In this document: piece by piece, positions 45,203-59,290 of the stretch
Numbering within the stretch: position 1 is the stretch's first letter
How the letters are laid out: every line of letters begins with the position of its first letter
Assembly (NCBI GenBank): GCA_910591455.2
Contig: OU342816.1
Span: 17,979,638 to 18,043,637, forward strand
Direction of reading: 5' to 3'
Source: Pholis gunnellus
Taxonomy: Eukaryota > Chordata > Actinopteri > Perciformes > Pholidae
Length of the DNA: 64,000 nucleotides
Position numbers and translations under genes: made by a program
Notes under the pieces: model-generated
Told to the model about the DNA's origin: nothing
The model's input: only the letters and a program-made list of their open reading frames with translations
Databases searched by the model: none

Positions 45203-46740
45203 CTGCAGAGAAGACACAGCCGGGTCAGACACATAAACAGCACGACTCATGTACGCTGTAATGGTTATTCATTCATATAATCTTGCCGTTTCATTGAGAA
45301 TACAAATTACCCCAATAAATCACACGTGTTCTAGATTCCAGCTGGAAGCCACTTGGTGGCAGTAGAGGTTTTGTAGAAAAAGCTTTCACTGTGCTCCGTA
45401 AATTAGATACTTCATCAGTGACACTTGATTTGTAGCCTGGTGTTACATTAAAATAGATAAATCATGACCGAGATAGTTTTTAAGAGTCCAACAGCGGCCT
45501 AACAGTGAACAACAAAAGCGCTGATGACCTGTAATTTGACTGAAACGTCTAATGCAAAGTGACTCACGTCTCCTTAAATCCATTTGCTCTCCTCGTTTCA
45601 AAACTCCGGATCTGCCTAAAACAAAGCTCCCCCGGCACTTCAGCCGCATTCAGCGTTCCTCAGACTCCATCCTCAGCGCCCACGGAGCCAGAGAGCGGCT
45701 CACTTTTACAAATTGAGTCAAGTCTCCCGGTCCCGTGCTGCCAAGCAGCTATTGACCGCGCTGCTGGCTATCATTGCTGCTCTTAGTCATTCTGAGTGCC
45801 GTCTGCATTCCCATTACGATGCCAGGTGTCACGGTAGTTTTCAGCCTCGGAGCGCCGGGGTCACCGGGAAAAGAAAGCTTGAACTTGTGAAAGTGAGCTG
45901 CTCTCCAGAAAACACAACAAACACATCTTTTATTACGCTCTCTTGACTTCAGGAGATGTCTCGTGAGCTGCTCTGCAACGGCTGTATGAGTGTCAGATCG
46001 ATGGTTTGTGTGGGCAGTGAAGGGTTGTGCTGGTAGCACAGGGGCGAGGAGGCCGGGAGCTTTCACTGAGGTTCTAGTGGCACACTGGGGGCTTTGGGAT
46101 TGACTGTTAGGAGGAGAAAAAGGGGGGGATGAGAGGGAGGAAACACAAAGAGTGGGTGGAGGAGAGGTGTCTCTGGAGTGTTGTTTGTGAGGCCTGGCGT
46201 CCCTCTGTGGAGTTCATTGAGGATCTGCCTCTCCGCCCAACCAGTTGAGAGTGGCCCCCACGTGTTATCTGCCGGGGGCCTCAGCGACTCAAAGCTCACC
46301 GCCTACTAATGAGGCTTTAATGACCTTCTTTATCAAACTATCGCCGGCTTTGGACGGAAGCAATCTTTCGCAAACAAAGGGCCCCTTCCCTGCTACTCGG
46401 AAAATGACGGCAACACAAGCAAAACCCCGGAACACGAAACAAGTGATGAGCAACACGGCATAACCCCCAAATAATCAATACGGGGAAGAAAATAACACGT
46501 GTCAGGTATACAGGATGAGGACCGGATTTTATCAGTCAGACCAGGAGTGTGCAGGAGCGAGCGTCTGGATCAGATAAACTGCAGCTCGGGCTGACTGGAT
46601 CTCTGCAAGCCTTTAATGAGACGAGAACTGCCGAAAACGCCGTAAAAATCAACCTCATATCAGAGGCGGACACAAAATGGATCAATTTCATCCTTCAGAT
46701 CTGAGAGGGATGAAAGCGAACCAAAGTGCATTTAGGCGTC

Positions 46741-46960
46741 TTAAAGGGGAACTCCAGCGATAACACACATCAAAGTCTGTTTGCAGGTCTCGGGGCGTGC
46801 TGCTGCCGTGTAAAGCCTCTTGTGGCTCCAGAGGGAGCCGCGTGAAGTCTGATAAGGTGCCTTAAGTGATGTCACTTGAGTCAGAACCGCATGGGGCTAC
46901 AGACTACAGGCTGGAAAATGGGATGTGACCTGGGATGTGAAGCTGGAGAGCAAGTGAGTT
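46741..46960 (+). repeat. teleost dispersed repeat
   Basis: Starts TTAAAGGGGAACTCCAGCGA, has ACATCAAAGTCTGTTTGCAG, then AAGCCTCTTGTGGCTCCAGA and GATGTCACTTGAGTCAG. This order is shared by many percomorph genomic repeats that I recall. The left end at a TTAA suggests a piggyBac-type MITE. The right end is not clear. Confidence 0.65.
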
Positions 46961-48634
46961 TACCAGACATTTGTGGCTCAAGGCTGCATTAGCTGCATGC
47001 TACTATTATAACACACATGAATCTACGCCCCAACTGTTGGCAGTCGAAGTTTTGACAAGGAACCAGAATGAAAAAAAGATACTGTTTCTGTTCTTTTACT
47101 GTCCTTTTTGTGGCAATGCCAAAGTACGTTGAATGTATATGTACAGCATTGCTGGAGAGGATGCAGAACAATGAGGTCTATGTTTTGTGACAAACCTTTA
47201 ATTAAGTAGAGAAAGCATGAAACAGAATTCCCACTACAGGGCGGATAAAGCCACTTTCAACGGGGTCTTACATGGAGCGGTAATCTAATCCTCTGAGGAA
47301 CGGGCAGCGTGATGAAAGAGGCTGACATGACACCAAGATGACATGCAGGAAGACGAAAAGTGTTCATTACTTTGTGCAGCCAGGAGAGCGGCGTGCATGC
47401 GGACTCTCCCGCTGAACAAGGCAAAGTGAATTGACAGCGCTGATAAGATAAGAAAGAAGAACAATGCCGTATTGTTGTTATGAAAAGCAACTGAAACAAT
47501 TAGTAAAAAGACGTTCGAGCAGGGGAGCCTCTTTTATTATTTTTCATCGCAGAAGTCTTCTGCCTATTTAAATCCAAATTTTAATTTTTTTAAATATATA
47601 TAAAAATTATAAATATAAATAAATAATATATATATAAAAAATATTATACTGCAAAGATGGCTTTTGTTTTGATATTTAAAAAAATAAAATAAAATACAGT
47701 CCCCTACACAGGTTTTAAAGAGCTGGCCACACTGGCCACCAGGCAGTAAAAAGCTACAAGTGCTCCCATCAATTACCCCCTAATAGAGCCAAGCAGCGGA
47801 CAGTTTACTAACCTCCCAACCCTCAATTAACGCTCTGCATTTGTAAGAGCTGAAGACGAGGAGGAGCGTCCGGACCTCTCTCCACAGAGAGGAATAAAGT
47901 GTCAGCCCCGATCAGAGGAGCGCCGCTGAGTACACCAGGCTATCATAATGTCCCAGAGATGATGAGACAGTGAGTAATGGAGGCCCATCCAGTTAGCTGC
48001 ATGGCACTAATGTGTCCCAGTTTCACTGCAAACTTGACGCACAGTGCAAAGTACGAGTAGAAATTCAGTTTGCTTTTCATTTTGTCTTGTTTCAACCTAA
48101 AAAAGGAATCTGAGCTTGTGTTAAGCAGAAGTGACCGATAGCGTAATTAAAGTTTCTTGAATTACTTTTTCCCCTTCACAGTGTTGCTATTCGACAAACT
48201 CGCAGTCTGTTAATCTTGATGACTTGCTGGTATTTTCTCAATACTGATAACTTGCTGCTTTGAAGCGCACACAGGCCTCGGACTGAGGGAGCAACACATC
48301 GATCTGGGACGGCTAAACAGCCAGAAGCAACCAAGGGCACTAGATGTCATTGCTCGTCGTCGGCTGCGAGGCTGCGGAGGCCTTTGTATGGCAAATACCT
48401 TCATGCGCTCGCTTCTCTGTTTTTGTGTCAAGGTTTTTTTGTGTGTGTTCGGGAGAGGAGAGTGCGCAAAACATTGTACCGGCGTACAAGGACTCCGCAT
48501 CTTTGTGCCACTACATGAGCTGAATTTGCCTTGAATCTCTTTCTCAGCGGTGGAGCGAGAAACAGGAAAAGCTGCTCCCGGAGAGACGGGTTCAACGAGA
48601 GAAAGAGATTGAATGGATCTGCGGGGCGGCGGGG

Positions 48635-48635
<1 letters not shown>

Positions 48636-48671
<36 letters not shown>
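48636..48671. repeat. poly-G tract (36 G)
   Basis: Uninterrupted run of 36 G on the plus strand, preceded by GGGGCGGCGGGGC. Length may be uncertain in assembly. Confidence 0.95.
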
Positions 48672-48672
<1 letters not shown>

Positions 48673-49661
48673 GCGATAACCTGGCGTCCAAGCGTGACAA
48701 CGAAATCACTTTCATCACGGACGCCCTTTGCACACAACTCGCTGGATTAGAGTATCACACACACCTAGAGACACACCAATCACAGGATCGCTCATGTGTC
48801 GCATCGCAACGTGTTCGGTTGTAGAGTCGTCTGGAATCCATACTCGCCCGTCAGAAAATGGCAGAGATCCAATATGCTGTTGTCCCAGGCATTCATACAC
48901 CTTATATCTAATATTGAATTTCATTCTTCCCAAGATATTACTGGTTCAATCCTTTGAGCTGCAAGGGCCCTTGCATTACAATTTCAAGACCTCTGCTTTG
49001 GATCAAACTCTATTGCCGCCGTGTGCTGAGTGTCATCACTCGACGGGGGGAAGGGTTGAGTTCATCTCAAGAGGAAATGTCTTCTCTAGATGCAGTGCTC
49101 TTTAATTCCTATTATATGAAGTCCTCTTTCTGCTTTCTCCCTCGGGGCAAACACTCAACCATCTATTCTTTGTGTTATCATCGGTATACGTAGTAACACA
49201 CACACACAGAATATGGGAACTAAAATGGGAAACGTTTTGTCAGTAATTAAGAGATGTGCTGAATATCTGACAGAACAAACAAACACGTACAGAAGTACTG
49301 GTCCAGAATAAAGCAGCGTGTGTAGGTCTTTCTTATGGGATGAGAACAAATGTTACTAAAATGCACGATGGCCTCGAAGGTCTTTTCGATTGAAGTGAAA
49401 AATCGATCACTGTATTTGTTGGTGGTTTTTTATTAGCAATGTCAGAGCAACAGCTCCATTTATTTCTTGAACAAACATCCTTCAGACAGACGTCAGTGGT
49501 TTGTGGACTGCTGCTTTTAACGCCTCCAGTTTGCCATTTTATCCACGCCCTAAAGCGTAACCTGCTTTATCATCTATTTGACTCTAAACGGGACCATGAA
49601 TATATAAATGAACATGCATGCTTGAAGACTTGAAACTAATTATTGAGGTAATAAATCAAAT

Positions 49662-49720
49662 CAAAGCTGCAAGCAGCATCGATCGGGCCCTCGCACCCTT
49701 GCGCATGTCGACAATTCATA
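49662..49720 (+). repeat. fragment of a common fish repeat
   Basis: Contains AAAGCTGCAAGCAGC and GGGCCCTCGCACCCTTGCGC in the order seen in a very abundant fish repeat. Only a short fragment is present. Confidence 0.5.
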
Positions 49721-51132
49721 GAAATTGTTTTTTTCGTTGGCGCCATGCTGCAGTGAATCATTCTCTTAATTCTGGTCCTGTAATTAATCACATTAGTTTT
49801 TATAATTTCAAACATAAACACAAAGCTTCCTCAGTTCATTAGATCTGTCTCTCCACAGCTAATCAATACTTCTGCTGGACCCACCAGCCGAATATTTGGT
49901 GTGCTCATTCACGACGCTCCTCTTAGTAAGCAAGGATTCATTTAATCTGAGATTAGTTTTAATCAGAGTTTAGAAAAACTAGGTTTAAAATGAGTAAATC
50001 CAGATTCACAATTTAGCAGAGCTCGGTCGCACAAATACAAACTAACCTCTGTTCAGTAAATCCAAATTGAAATAGAGTTTTATTAATATGGAGATGCCTG
50101 CTTACCCAAAGTACAATAATAATTTCTCCGTCTTTGAGAAAAAACTTGAATTAGTGAAGCGATACGGCCAAATAATAGTAGATAAACGCGTACAACGGCA
50201 CCGTGAGGAAAACGTGTTTCACAGTAAAGTAAAAAAGAGACTTCCTGTTCAGCTCCAGAACAGTTTCCTTTCTGAACCGCTAACTTGGGATAAATTCAGC
50301 AGCAGCATCATAAAACTCAACTGATTGAGTCTGTTCCTTACATTTGTGTTGGGAACTTGATTTAAACGGGTTTCAAAGTGAATCCTTGTGGGTGCAACCG
50401 AGTCTTAAACCTGGCAATCTTTAAGATTTAAGTCCTGGTTGATTCGGGACTTCTGTTTGAGTGAAAACAAATGAATTGTGCTCAGAGTTTATCAGTCTGG
50501 AGGCTGCATTTAAAATTCATTATTATTATTTTTCAGAACTGTGTGCATTGTTCTATTTTCTGTGTGTATACAAAGTAGAAAAACAGCGCCTTTTCTGGAA
50601 ATGTTGCCACAGACGCCCAGTTATTAATATATAAATGCAGTACTTTCATCAGTGGGCCACAGGCTCAGTCACCTTTGGTTCCTCCTTCAGTAATAGATAG
50701 TGACTCAGCAGACGTTTATTTAAATGAAAATCTTACAGATTGTCACTTTAAGGACACAGAAGTTCACTTCTCACAAAAATAAATGTAGTTTTCACCTGAA
50801 TGCCCTCAGATGTGTTCACCTGTCAGCTGGAGAGGTTTCACTAAAAACCGGAAACAGCAGGTTTGAGTGTTTTAACAGCAGACGGAGGAATCTGAGAACA
50901 AACCTCACTTTTTCCCACGATGGGACGCAGCTTCAGCCGAGTGCAGAATGTTTCTGATTGAACTGATCGATCTGATCGGTCTCCATCTGTTTCATAGTTT
51001 CTACGCCACTGAAGAAAAGGCAACATGTGCAGTTCTAAAGAATCAGTCCGGTGTTAATCTTTATGTTTCTTATTATTCTTACATGACTGTTTCATTATTT
51101 CTCCAGCCACCCACAAACCAACCATAGTGCTG

Positions 51133-51424
51133 AAATGAAAAATGTATTAGTTGATTGACAGAAGATTAATCAGCAAGAACTGTGATTATCATTTTTTAAG
51201 CAAAAACCTTAAAAGAAATTGGCTAGTTCTCCCAGTTCAGTGATGGTAAACTCAATATCTGACTGTTCTGATAAAAAAAGTTAAATCATTTGGAAAATAT
51301 GATCTTGGGTTTCACGGAGTAATCAGGGACAAGCGTTTTTTTACTATTTTCTGATATTTCATACACTGAACAATCAATCGCCAGATGTGCTGATAGTGGA
51401 AATAGTTGTTAGTTACAGCCTTAA
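51133..51424 (+). repeat. diverged teleost interspersed repeat
   Basis: The landmarks are TATTAGTTGATTGACAGAAG, GATTAATCAGCAA, ATTTTTTAAGCAAAAA, GTAAACTCAATATCT, ACTATTTTCTGATATTTCAT and a closing GTTAGTTACAGCC. They follow the order of an abundant teleost repeat whose ends read AACTAATCGATTAAT-like words and GTTGCAGCC. No coding capacity. Confidence 0.7.
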
Positions 51425-52852
51425 TGTTACCTGGCCCTTAAGTTAGCTGTGTGTTAATTAGGCTACATGACACATTTTTTTATATTTTGAAATGTGAAAT
51501 TTGGTCGGTTTAACCGGCCAAGTGATCAACAACAGCTTCAGTAGCGAAAGCTATATCTGGCAATCGGCTTGGCTAAAAACAAGCCTCACACAGTGTTTTA
51601 CAGGCCACATTTTGACTTTCGTCAGAAAAGTTTGGTCTCATTTTGAACCATCCCTACCTGAGATGAATAAATCCCCGCCTCTGTTATCTCAGACGCCATC
51701 TTGACTGTTCTTTGTTTGTGAGATGAGAGGGAGATACACCTGGAGGAGGTCTGCTCTCCACTGACTGCACTCTTCTAGTCGTTTCTGGGTTTCATGAGCT
51801 CAGCTCCTATTTCTGCTGTGAGGAGCGAGGAGGGATCTCCGAGGAGACATGAGCGAGGAAACACGAGAGGAGACGAGCGAGTTTTATATTTGAGTAGTTT
51901 TCTGATTCACCATCTAGTTAAACACATATTTGTTAATTATAGTTCTGAACAACAAAATGACCATAAACAACTTTCTTTTTTTTGTTTGAAAGATTTGTCT
52001 TTTCATGATCTTTTATTTCTATTAAATTGTATTATTATTATGATTAAAGTCGGAGAGAGCAGGAGAGTTTGTCCGTCAACAAGAAACACTTTTTACATCA
52101 TTAATCATCGTTTTCATTCAGTCATATTCGGCTGATAATTCCTGAGCGTCGTGTTTCATATGCGTTTTACCGAATAATAAATAATAGTTCAAAAGAAACC
52201 ATAATCATATTCTGGGTTATTAAAAAATGAATTCACGATCTGAATGTCAATAAATACTGATGCAAATAATGAATAAGTAATACAAACGTATTATTCCAGT
52301 AGAAGAAGGACACAGTACACCTTATAAATGCAGCATGCAGGTAGTTATTCATGTTCGGGTGTTTGTTAGACCGGTACAGAGAGGAAACACTGCTGCTCGA
52401 ATGTGTATTTCCTTATTGTCACCGTGCAAACTGCGCGGACCGCAGGAAAATTAGCTGCTGCAATGCAAAATCTACATGTTGATTTTAATAAACAAACTTA
52501 CATAAAATATCCTAAGTGCACTGATTATTGCCGCCCCCGGCCAGACAGAGAGACGACTGCCACGCAGTAAAAGCTGGTTCACAGTGGCCTTGCACCGAAT
52601 CAGAGGGACTCACTGCCTAAGCCGTGGCTTAGTTCACCAACGGTCGACGAACTAACTGTCTTTGTGTGCTCCTTCTGTAGAGGACGGACCCTTTAAAGTG
52701 TTTTATAATGAGAAGTCAGCAAGAGGAGGACACTTACATTGAAAAATAAGACAGGACAGGTTATACAATGTACGTTCCAGCCTCGCAGCCAGCGAAGAAG
52801 GAGAATATATTAGAAGAGACTAATGAGCTGCTTATCTTCTCTGACCTACAAG

Positions 52853-52884
52853 TCAGACAGACAGACAGGCAGACAGACAGACAG
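52853..52884. repeat. (ACAG)n microsatellite
   Basis: About eight units of CAGA/ACAG with one GGCAG interruption. Confidence 0.9.
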
Positions 52885-53666
52885 CTCCACCGGGACGAGG
52901 GCAATCAGACGTGAGAATACAAAAAAAAACATGAAAAGAAGAACCACAGTGGAGCTTTGGGTGTCACCAGCACCCACTGCCTATACTCTCACTCCTGAAA
53001 GAAACGTCTCTGCTGTCCAGACAGGGACATTATCTGCTACATCCACTTCAAAGACACGTGAATGACTGCGGCCTGACACTGCCACACACTTGTTTGAAGT
53101 CACATTAGCTTTCTATGGCAAAGACATCAAGCACACAAGCCAGTGGGAGGAGAGAGAAAAAAAAGCATTTTTCTTCTCTGCCTGCCAAGGGTGTCGCCTG
53201 CCTTCTTCCAGGTGGAGGTGTAGGCGAATGCAAAGCGCGTCTAATAAATCTCGTTTGTTTGTGTTGTTTGTCCCCGATGAAACACGGCGACAGGAAAAAC
53301 AGATGCCCGGAAAAAAGAGCTGAGAGATGTCGCTTAATTACGGAAGCAGGCCCAAAGCTATACATCAGCGGCCGCTGTTCTTCTACGGTCGTCTTCCTCC
53401 GCCACGTTCTCCGTCACCTCGTCCCCCGTTCTCTGGTTCCATTAGGGAGCATTCTGCCATGAGCCAGGTGAGCCGGGCTCGTCCCTGCGTAGATACTAAT
53501 AACCCAGCTGTGATCGGGATAAGCTGATGTAAACGAGGGGCTGATTTACAGCAGCAGCCTTGGGCACTAGACACAGAGTGTAACTGTTGTATTGTATATA
53601 CATAGTAGGCACATACGTGTGTGCGTGTACACACAGTTAACGGTGCAGGAACAGAGAAAAACACTT

Positions 53667-53682
53667 GGGGGGGGGGGGGGGG
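53667..53682. repeat. poly-G tract (16 G)
   Basis: Uninterrupted run of 16 G. Confidence 0.9.
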
Positions 53683-55664
53683 TCAACAGCGGTTTCACAA
53701 GTAAATCAAAAACGATTAAGGTCTAAACTGCAACATTTAATCACTGTGTGTACAAAGGTGGAAGTATACACAGCGCATGTGTGTGTGTGTGTCCAGTAAT
53801 GAAAGCATAACAAAAAGGGCAGTGGATAACAGCGGTGTGTCTCTAGGAAATTGCCTTTTCACCGGCCGCACACGAGGAGTATTTCCACCCCCCCCCCCTC
53901 CTCCTATCTCCAGGCGGATGGAAGATGGGGATGGATAATTTCTGTTGCTCTCTCACACAGCAAACGAGCGCACACTTTGTTTTTCCTCCCCTCCCCTCGA
54001 CCTCGGCCGGCAGGGAGGAGGAGGCGGCCAGACAAGACGTCCAAAACACGGATGTGACAGCACATTAAGGAGATAAGGATGAAAGGAAGAGCAGAGGAAC
54101 GCATGAGAAGGCCACACAGGGCGGAGTGCTCTATATCACGAATCAACCATCTTTGAAAGAAAATGAGTTGAAATAAAAACTCAGCTCTGCATTCAGACTG
54201 CCCCCCATGAGTCTCCTGCGCCAACGTATCTAAATGTGGATTGAGTTTGCTCCATTACTCCGACCCCTCTGCGTGCTCAAGGAGAGGAATCGCAGCGAGG
54301 AAACTTTTTTTTGGAGTTGTTGGGAGTTGAACTGTGCCAGCAATGAATCTCAAGGTAGTCAGCTGGGACCTGGCAAAGCGTGGGCACAAACAGCAGGGCC
54401 TCCATCCTAATGTGATGAGCTGTGGTCTAGTCTGCACACAGCCATGTTGATAATTAAGCTCAGTGCGCCTCTGGGAAATTATGCTAATGACGCCCCTCCG
54501 ACTACGTACGTTTCCTTGAAACATTCGGCTTCAGGTGATGGCGTACACGGCGGCGACTACAACACAGCTTCCCAAATAAATGTTTCTGGAGGCGATTAAG
54601 GAGGAGAGGGAAAAGGGACGATGGGGAGTACGAGGCAGTGTGGAGAGAGGAAGAGGTAAGGATTCAAGGATTCAATGAAGCGCTATGGAAACTGGACAGC
54701 AAATGAAAAGAAAAGTGTCAAGAAACACTTAAGCAGTCAAAAGTAAAAGTTTCAGCGGGTGCGTAAATGAGTAGATTTGACGTTCAGTGCCTGATGAACA
54801 ATAGCTGGGGGGGGGAGGGTGATCCATTTGTGAGGTCCAGCTTGGCTTTTCAGCTCAGAATGTCCACCTAGCTTGTTTGAACCCCACGGGGAGACACTTT
54901 TTTCAAAGAGAGGTTCAAACCATTTTCTGTGGAAATAGTCTCGCTGCTGTCAAACGGAGGCAAATCCCCCCCCAAAAAAAGCTGTTGACCTTGACCTACG
55001 AAAAGAGATAAAAGAGGGAGTGAGTGGAGAAAGAGAAAGCCGATGAGGAAATAAAATACAGGGAGTTGGGAGAGATTAGCGGGGGCAATAAAATAGCTTC
55101 TGTTATCTTCAGAGTGAGCCGGCCTGCCTGTGGACTGGTCAATCAACTCAGTAATAGGTCTGTTTATCACTGACTCATTCAGACTGCTCTAAGCTCACAC
55201 AGAGGACTTCAGAGGTGGTTAAAGCCTCCGGTCCGGAAATGCGTTTTGTTTAGTCTCATAGACTCACGGACGCTTTTTGCATCTTGGAGAGATCATATCA
55301 GAGGACTGAACACGGCTTTCATTTATTCCCCGTGCGGCACTGCGGCAACAGAGACAACGATACAGACGCACAGTACTGAAGATGTGACAATCTACGGCAT
55401 GAGAACATATTGTCAACACTCTTAACAGAAAAAGAAATAAAGCATTTTTTGAAAATACGCTTATTCACTTTCTCACCGAGAGTTTGATGAGAACATGTAT
55501 ACCACAAGTCATGTCTGTCAGTTCAGAGGTAAGAAAATGCACCTACCAACACCTCTAAAGCTCACGAAATAACACAACAAAACACAACTTATAATTTTTA
55601 CACTGAAATTATATTGAACATTCAAAATCAAATGTCCTAATCAGAGATCTTTAGAGGGGCCAGC

Positions 55665-55850
55665 AGGCAGAATGTTTTTAAGCTTTGGACGGGATAACTG
55701 TTAGCCAGTTCCCATTTGCTTTATGCTAAGCTACGCTAAACAACTGCTGGCTCTAGCTTAATATTTATCGCACAGGAGTGAGTGGTATCGACCTTCTCAT
55801 CCAACTCTCCAGAAAGCAAATAAGTGTTTTTTTTCCAAAATTCTACTAAT
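55665..55850 (+). repeat. teleost dispersed repeat
   Basis: Shows GCTTTATGCTAAGCTACGCTAA, CTGCTGGCTCTAGCTTAATATTTA, ACAGGAGTGAGTGGTATCGA and CTTCTCATCCAACTCTC, then AAAGCAAATAAGTG. This is the well-known order of a highly repeated percomorph element. Diverged copy with no coding content. Confidence 0.75.
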
Positions 55851-56593
55851 TAGAAAGGGAAAATATTGCTGCTGAAAATGTTCAACAAGAGGAGCACGTT
55901 AAATGCAAATGGTCAAATCGAGGATAAGAGAAAGAAAGCAAAGCAAATTAAAGAAACAATAAGAGAAGGAAAGAAACACAAGATGCCCATCATTGCATGC
56001 AGTCAGTCAGTTGGACACCATTTTCCCAGCCTCCAAACACGGACCACTTCAGTGTGTCTCAGCTCCCAGCGCATGCTGAGCCATCTGAACTCGTGCTTAT
56101 GACTGTGAATCTCCATCCTGGGAGCACTGCAGCGATGACACATGAAACTCACACGCTGCATCCAATCTGTCATCTTAATTACTTTCATTTCCATATCACC
56201 ATCTATTTTTTTCCTTTTTTTTTAATCCGACGTTGCAAATGAATTTACACCTCAGACAAATTGCTTGTCCTTGACTTCCTTATCCCTTATGAGGCGACCC
56301 GCAGCGCACGTGGGGGGCTGTGTCTGTGCACAGCCGAACCAAAACCTAATCTCTCCCTCAATCCATCCGTCCCACCTCGCAGATTGAATTAGCACGGGAG
56401 ACAAAGTGCCTCACATGCATGGATGGGAAAAATAAATAACAATAATAACACAAGAGAGAAAGTGGCGAATAGATTGAAGACATCAATCAACTGTGAAAAG
56501 TTGCGCTCACCGTGACGATGTGGTGCTGTGTGAGGAAACAGTCAATGAGGAAACAACGGTTTGTCTGGTGAAACCTGATGGTCTGGCCCTGTG

Positions 56594-56632
56594 CTGTGTG
56601 TGTGTAGGTGTGTGTGTGTGTGTGTGTGTGTG

Positions 56633-56678
<46 letters not shown>
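56594..56678. repeat. (GT)n microsatellite, interrupted
   Basis: GT arrays interrupted by GTAGG and GCT. Confidence 0.93.
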
Positions 56679-57083
56679 ATACAGCCGTGTGTCTGACATT
56701 AACACCCTGATTGTGTTGACAGCCTACGGCCCTGAGGCTAAGCCCTTAAGCTAGACGTCTCCTGGGTTCAGTAGCTGCCTCAGGTCCAACGGGGGAATGT
56801 CAGCTGTGAAAGTCAGAACAAGCCGGCGACACCGGTAGGTGCATTGTGCATCCAGCTGTGCTGTGGCATCACAGTTCACATCTGTGTGAGTCAGTCGGGA
56901 GAACATGCCACAATGAATATGATGCAAACTTTGATTTCATGTCTTGTTTGTATTATGCAAAGCAGATGAAAGCGACCAAATGAGGAACTGGTTCAACTCT
57001 ATTTGCCCCCCACACGGTTATTTTAATAAAAAGACACGTGTTTCTATATCAGTGCGCCCTCCCCCACATGAGTTAAAAGGTGA

Positions 57084-57460
57084 TACAAAACAACTACAAA
57101 GACAGACACGAAACAACCAAGAACAAACACAAAGAGACACAAAACAACAACAAGGACAGGCAAAACAACTACAAAGACAAGGAAAACAAGCAAAAATAAA
57201 CACAAAACAACCACAAAGAGACACAAAACAACCACAAAGAAACACAAAACAACCACGAAGAGACACCAAACAACCACAAATAGACACAAAACAACCACAA
57301 AGAAACACAAAACAACCACAAAGAGACACCAAACAACCACAAATAGACACAAAACAGCCACAAAGAAACACAAAACAACCACAAAGAGACACCAAACAAC
57401 CATAAGGAGACACAAACCAACAACAAAGAGATGTGAATCGACTACAAAGAGACATAAAGT
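57084..57460 (+). repeat. 21-bp minisatellite
   Basis: Tandem units of CACAAAACAACCACAAAGAGA with small variants (GAGA/GAAA/TAGA, ACAAAA/ACCAAA). The core at 57200-57410 is the most regular, and the edges are more degraded. Since 21 is a multiple of three, open frames run through it on both strands; they are artefacts. Confidence 0.93.
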
Positions 57461-59290
57461 GACTAAAGAAGATTTGTAAAAAAACTTGAGACGCAAAAAG
57501 TAGCTGCACCGTTTGTAGTCGTTGGCGTTGCAAATAGCAGCATTTTGTTAATATAAATTAATATTGGAATATTAAAGCTGTTTATTTGGCACTGAATAAA
57601 CATTGTAGCCATCAATAACGTACAATTTATTCTTGCCAAGAATCCATGCTTTAAATTTGAGACTTAACACATTTTTCTCCTTTTACATTTACCAGAAGAA
57701 GTTCTCTAAACCCGCCCCTGATAAACACATGCATGAAAACAGCACAGAAGATGTAGAGGCTCTCGCTGAATAAATATACATTTATACATAAACACAGTAA
57801 CCACATTTGATAGAATGCACTGTAGTACTCATAAACTCTAGCAGAACACCACGTGGATAATGAAAAGTGCAAAATGCATGAATTCATGAGGCGGGCTCTG
57901 GACAGGGTACTTATTTTCCACATTGACTGCCGCACATTTTTCAAACGGCAGAATGTATTCTGAATGTGTTTCCTGCGTCCTGAGGTTACAGAGCTCACTC
58001 GGCGCATAGATGACCCAGTAACTCAAGTGAGAAAATGTGACACGGCCTGCTACAGGAATTCACCTTTGCTTTGTAGGAATTCATTTTGCATCCATAGACA
58101 GTTTTAAAAAGTGACGCCTTGGCAGAGTGTTGTTTATGAAGCGAAGGAAGCGAGAAAGTGGATCAGTACGACTGTGCTGTGTGCAACACTGCTGTAGACA
58201 AAAGAAGATCAGGAGCCATGCACCTGGGCGCAGTAACTATATATGAGCTCCCATTAATCAGCCTGTGTGTGTGTGTTGCAAATGTGCCTCTTTGTGTTGC
58301 TTGTGTAGTGTGCACTTAGAACATCTGAAAATAATAAATGAATGTCCCTGTGTATGAATCTTGATCTCTATCTGTGTGTATGTGTGTTACTGTGTGTGTG
58401 TGTGTGTATTTCTCTGCTGGTATTGTTTTTGATTGGGGAAGAGAGGGTTAACGGTACACAGACAAAAAATAAGGATGTTCCATTGTCTGTTCTATAGCTA
58501 TTAATACACTACATTTAGCCCCCAAAAAATAATTAGATTTGTTAAAAAAATAAACCTGAAAAAGGGAACAGATATCTTTGGAAAATGTGTTTATAATATT
58601 TTATTTTTTATTTTACTTTATTTTTACTAGTTGAGATCAAATCTCTTAAAAAAGTTAAACGTAGAGTGCACATTGATTTCATACACACAATTTAAAAAAC
58701 AGTGACAACAACACATAACGGAGTAAAAACTAAACTCCCAGCAGAGGTCAAATAGACAAACAGTGTTACGCATTGTTTCAAGACCAGTTTGTAGTTTAAA
58801 CTTCTGTTAACCTTTGTTTGCAACTGGCACCAGACATGAGGGACTCTAGATTGAGTCCAGTCTGAAGACCATTCCAAGACAAAGGGCCCTAATAAAATAC
58901 ACCCCCTTTGTCGGTCTCAGTCCGCACAGGTGTCCCCTTAAAGCCCAGCCAATTACTGGACCTAAGACTGTGGTATTTTGTACAGCGCTGAAAAAGGCTC
59001 TTTGTACCTGGAATCATCTACGCAAAGTGATGGAGGAAACCTTTCTGCTCTGTCTGTGAGAGTCCAGGTGGTCTACCTGCAGTGGAAAAGAACCGTGGCT
59101 GTTTCTACAGTGAATGAGCACAATCCCACATCCACTCTGAAATATACCGTACTTAGTCGTGTTTACTTGAGGAAAAGTTAGATTTGGCAAATACAATTTT
59201 ATCCTCATGGGGGAAAAAAGTCCTGCTATGGTACAAACCTAGAGGATCGTTGTCTGACAATATATTGAATTCTTTATGAAGAGCGCAGTC

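Noticed and set aside
48210..48824. Pro-rich and Gly-rich open frames near 48.6 kb
   Set aside because: They depend on the poly-G tract. The rest of each frame resembles no protein and has no splice signals fitting LHFPL exons.
50088..50324. Plus frame of 78 codons beginning MEMPAYPKYNNNF
   Set aside because: The composition is mildly protein-like, but there are no flanking splice sites, family motif or companion exons that I could find.
56944..57533. Large open frames on both strands (KQPQRDT repeats on plus, Leu/Phe/Cys/Val-rich on minus)
   Set aside because: They arise because the 21-bp minisatellite unit is a multiple of three. There is no start context, domain or flanking exon.
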